A stretch of 6,169 nt of DNA from Gemmatimonadota bacterium (GTDB lineage: Bacteria > Gemmatimonadota > Gemmatimonadetes > Gemmatimonadales > Gemmatimonadaceae). Shown here piece by piece: positions 5,745-6,169 of this stretch (position 1 is its first letter; every line of letters starts with the position of its first letter). Made by a program: the position numbers and the translations under genes. The stretch lies in contig CANJOX010000200.1 in NCBI GenBank assembly GCA_947475795.1, forward strand, positions 1 to 6,169, given 5' to 3'. Under the pieces are notes generated by a model, which had not been told where the DNA came from, searched no databases, and saw only the letters and a program-made list of their open reading frames with translations.

Positions 5745-6169
5745 GAGGTCTGGATTGAGGGGGAAACCGGTGCCGCACGAACGATGGGCCGTGCGTGCGC
5801 CGTCCGCGACAGCAGCAGTCCGGCCGTGATGAGCGCCGCTCCGAGCAGCTGCCACGGGGTGGGGCGTTCCCCCAGCATCAGCCACGCGAACGCCAGCGCG
5901 ACGATGGGCTGCAGGTTGCCATACATGGCCGTCCGGGTAGCCCCGAGCACACGCACCCCGCGATAGAACAACAGGTAGGCCACAACCAGGGCGCCGATAC
6001 CGGCGTACGTCACACTCCCCCACGCCGCCAGCGGTACCGCACGCCAATCGAGCGCGAGGAGGTCGGGCATGGCCACGACCAGCAGGAGCAGGCCGCCACT
6101 GGCCATCGTGATCGCCGACAGGTGCAAGGGATGCGCGCTCTTGGTGTATGGCTGCAGCATGACGCTGAA
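5741..6169 (-). CDS. EamA/DMT-superfamily transporter, C-terminal half (5' end outside window)
   Basis: The drug/metabolite transporter superfamily comprises ten-helix inner-membrane carriers made of two EamA repeats. The 142 visible residues are the end of the second repeat. The frame is open to the window edge (FSV before the first Met), so that Met is not the start. Four or more hydrophobic helices are visible: AITMASGGLLLLVVAM, SVTYAGIGALVVAYLLFY, MYGNLQPIVALAFAWLML and WQLLGAALITAGLLL. The segment NLQPIVALAFAWLMLGE followed by a closing helix is the typical EamA hallmark. A charged tail of about 20 residues (RTAHARPIVRAAP) ends the protein. The substrate is unknown; members export amino acids, metabolites or drugs. 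The stop overlaps the HAD gene start by 4 bases. The promoter lies outside the window. Confidence 0.9.
   Translation of the reverse strand, partial: FSVMLQPYTKSAHPLHLSAITMASGGLLLLVVAMPDLLALDWRAVPLAAWGSVTYAGIGALVVAYLLFYRGVRVLGATRTAMYGNLQPIVALAFAWLMLGERPTPWQLLGAALITAGLLLSRTAHARPIVRAAPVSPSIQTS

Noticed and set aside
4629..5966. A 445-codon open frame on the plus strand
   Set aside because: It runs opposite three minus-strand genes with clear HAD and EamA motifs or tight coupling, and its translation is low-complexity Ser/Arg/Pro-rich with no recognisable domain.

Overview
This window is high-GC bacterial chromosome. It holds eight genes, two of them cut by the window edges. It is housekeeping and metal-transport DNA: I see no transposase, phage, CRISPR, toxin-antitoxin or RNA gene. 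GTG starts are frequent and the stem-loops are GC-rich. The Lgt variant and the gene style suggest a Gemmatimonadota-type bacterium, but that placement is an inference from protein resemblance, not a search.

Plus strand, 1-4305. The window opens inside tsaD, the tRNA threonylcarbamoyladenosine transferase (C-terminal 170 residues). A 57 bp gap separates it from lgt, the prolipoprotein diacylglyceryl transferase, whose signature is non-canonical. Directly after the lgt stop lies a 131 bp palindromic element (1399-1529). Its arms are built from CACGGCC/CATGTCC heptamers. A putative promoter and a Fur-type operator (1598-1612) follow. They precede an iron-uptake operon: feoA, feoB and a 45-codon gene for a membrane-anchored cysteine-rich protein (4168-4305). 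FeoB is the GTP-dependent ferrous iron permease, FeoA its small SH3-like partner, and the last gene looks like a FeoB-associated Cys-rich protein. The operator fits repression of the operon when iron is plentiful.

Convergent junction, 4306-4327. A nested GC-rich hairpin (4309-4346) spans the 22 bp gap and could end transcription from both sides.

Minus strand, 6169-4328. This tight cluster is transcribed right to left: the C-terminal half of an EamA/DMT-family transporter, a HAD-family phosphatase joined by a 4-base GTGA stop/start overlap, and a 240-residue protein of unknown function starting one base after the HAD stop codon. The spacing suggests one transcript with coupled translation; no shared pathway is evident.

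There is no gene-free stretch longer than 300 bases. The largest gap is 1399-1621, described below. The most notable items are the heptamer palindrome, the Fur-like operator over the feo leader, the easily missed cysteine-rich small gene and the altered Lgt signature. I do not see convincing evidence of a wholly new biological system.
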